This document shows positions 7,464-8,338 of a DNA stretch of 8,338 bases, one piece after another. How positions within the stretch are numbered: the stretch's first letter is position 1; each line of letters starts with the position of its first letter. A program made the translations under genes and the position numbers. This DNA is from JBKHBQ01 sp046542305 (lineage in GTDB: Bacteria > Bacteroidota > Bacteroidia > Bacteroidales > 4484-276): the NCBI GenBank assembly GCA_046542305.1, contig JBKHBQ010000178.1, forward strand, positions 1-8,338, in the 5' to 3' direction. Under the pieces are notes generated by a model that saw only the letters and a list, made by a program, of their open reading frames with translations, did not search any database and was not told where the DNA came from.

Positions 7464-8338
7464 ATGAAAATCCGATTACTTCCTGCTTTAATTCTGCTCC
7501 TTACAAATGCCGCGTTGGCGCAGCCTTACCTTTCAGGTTACCGGACAACGATCACCGGCGGAGGTTTCGGCTATCACGCTCCGCAACCGGATGTGCATGC
7601 AGCTATGCTGGTGCAGTCGAACATGGATCATCCTGAAATCGAATGGGAAACCATGCCCCTGCCCGGTACAAATCCCGGCGGAAAAATTCAGTTGCTGATG
7701 CTTGCGGCTATCGACGTTAACGCAGAAGATCCGCAACGCTGGGAAATGCTGATCGACAGCGTAAAATATTTTACCATTCACAGCCCGGCGGATACCCTGC
7801 TGACAGAGATTACCTGGAACGGGCCTGAAGAAAGCTCACTCACCTTCAGGAAGAAAGATGTCGACAGAAATGGCGATCTGACCGGTTACCTGATCCTTAC
7901 CTTAAACTCAAAACCCGAATATGCCGGGCGGCCTCTGAATATACGGGTTTACGGCCAGGATAATAAAAGTCCCACCTGGTTTATGGTATATGAATACGCA
8001 CCACTCAACCGGGTGGAAATCGTTACCCAACCCGGTCTGAAACGTGGATCCACCGGACCTGAGCAGGTGATCAGGATCGATGTGATCAGGTACAGTGAAC
8101 CAGCTACGACAATATTTGAAATCGCGGGAAATACATTTTACAAAGAGCCTGGTTTCGGTTTTAACAGGTATTTTCTACAGATCCCCGCATCTGCCGGAGA
8201 AACAGTGATCCCGGTGAAAATCACCAGCGATCAGGGTACGCTGACCGACGAAGAGGTAACCCTGAAGCCGGTGAGGGAAATGACCATTCACCTGCTTCCA
8301 CATTCACACGCAGATATCGGACACACCGCTCAAAAGCA
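7464..8338 (+). CDS. Secreted GH38-like glycosidase (alpha-mannosidase family), N-terminal part, runs off the window
   Basis: An open frame from ATG 7464 continues to the window end without a stop (291 complete codons). It begins with a signal peptide (KIRLLPALILLLTNAALA, cleavage probably after Ala19; no lipobox Cys), so the product is exported to the periplasm or beyond. Residues about 20-270 are rich in beta-strand patterns and resemble an accessory beta-sandwich domain; I do not recognise a specific family. The last visible segment, MTIHLLPHSHADIGHT (273-288), resembles the start of the GH38 catalytic domain, where the H-x-D pair (here His282 and Asp284) binds the active-site zinc; bacterial members often read HxHTDIGYT. 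The likely activity is hydrolysis of alpha-mannosides from glycans, but the nucleophile region is outside the window, so substrate and even activity are inferred. The start has no Shine-Dalgarno sequence, as is usual for this phylum. It follows the terminator of the upstream gene, so it is a separate unit. Confidence 0.7.
   Translation, partial: MKIRLLPALILLLTNAALAQPYLSGYRTTITGGGFGYHAPQPDVHAAMLVQSNMDHPEIEWETMPLPGTNPGGKIQLLMLAAIDVNAEDPQRWEMLIDSVKYFTIHSPADTLLTEITWNGPEESSLTFRKKDVDRNGDLTGYLILTLNSKPEYAGRPLNIRVYGQDNKSPTWFMVYEYAPLNRVEIVTQPGLKRGSTGPEQVIRIDVIRYSEPATTIFEIAGNTFYKEPGFGFNRYFLQIPASAGETVIPVKITSDQGTLTDEEVTLKPVREMTIHLLPHSHADIGHTAQK

Noticed and set aside
7370..7781. Three open frames (7370-7636 and 7507-7698 plus, 7533-7781 minus) after the dehydrogenase.
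   Set aside because: The first runs through the terminator, and all overlap the better-supported signal-peptide-bearing frame starting at 7464.

Overview
The window looks like chromosomal DNA of a Bacteroidota bacterium, probably of the Bacteroidales or a nearby lineage. Three things point there: promoter-like -7 boxes of the form TAnnTTTG ahead of two genes, starts that mostly lack Shine-Dalgarno sequences, and a gene set typical of the phylum (a giant TPR/PAS hybrid histidine kinase, a eukaryote-like P5C dehydrogenase, a secreted GH38-type glycosidase). The lineage is an inference from these traits; there is no rRNA or other marker gene.

Left half, minus strand. A 1543-residue membrane hybrid histidine kinase (552-5183) is followed 111 bases downstream by a stand-alone STAS-domain protein (105-440). 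The kinase has a signal peptide, a periplasmic TPR solenoid, one membrane helix, six PAS domains, HisKA, HATPase and a receiver. The two genes may share a transcript. Together they suggest a signalling output through protein-protein contacts (receiver, STAS) rather than direct DNA binding, but no partner anti-sigma factor, phosphatase or response regulator is present. Bases 1-104 hold no gene I can support.

Middle, 5184-5735. This divergent intergenic region is not empty. On the minus strand it carries the decayed C-terminal part of a second, different histidine kinase: upstream strand, N box, G1 box and the final strand are still readable across three frames, with stop codons, frameshifts and a deletion that removes the G2 box. 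The region also carries the probable promoter of the plus-strand P5C dehydrogenase gene, with an inverted repeat over it, and a small inverted repeat ahead of the kinase gene.

Right part, plus strand. A complete L-glutamate gamma-semialdehyde (1-pyrroline-5-carboxylate) dehydrogenase (5736-7364) ends in a strong intrinsic terminator (7383-7414). A promoter-like box follows directly, and then the start of a secreted protein (7464 to beyond the window end). Its last visible residues contain an HxHxD motif resembling the zinc site of family 38 alpha-mannosidases. The two metabolic genes appear to be independent transcription units, and nothing ties them functionally to the signalling genes.
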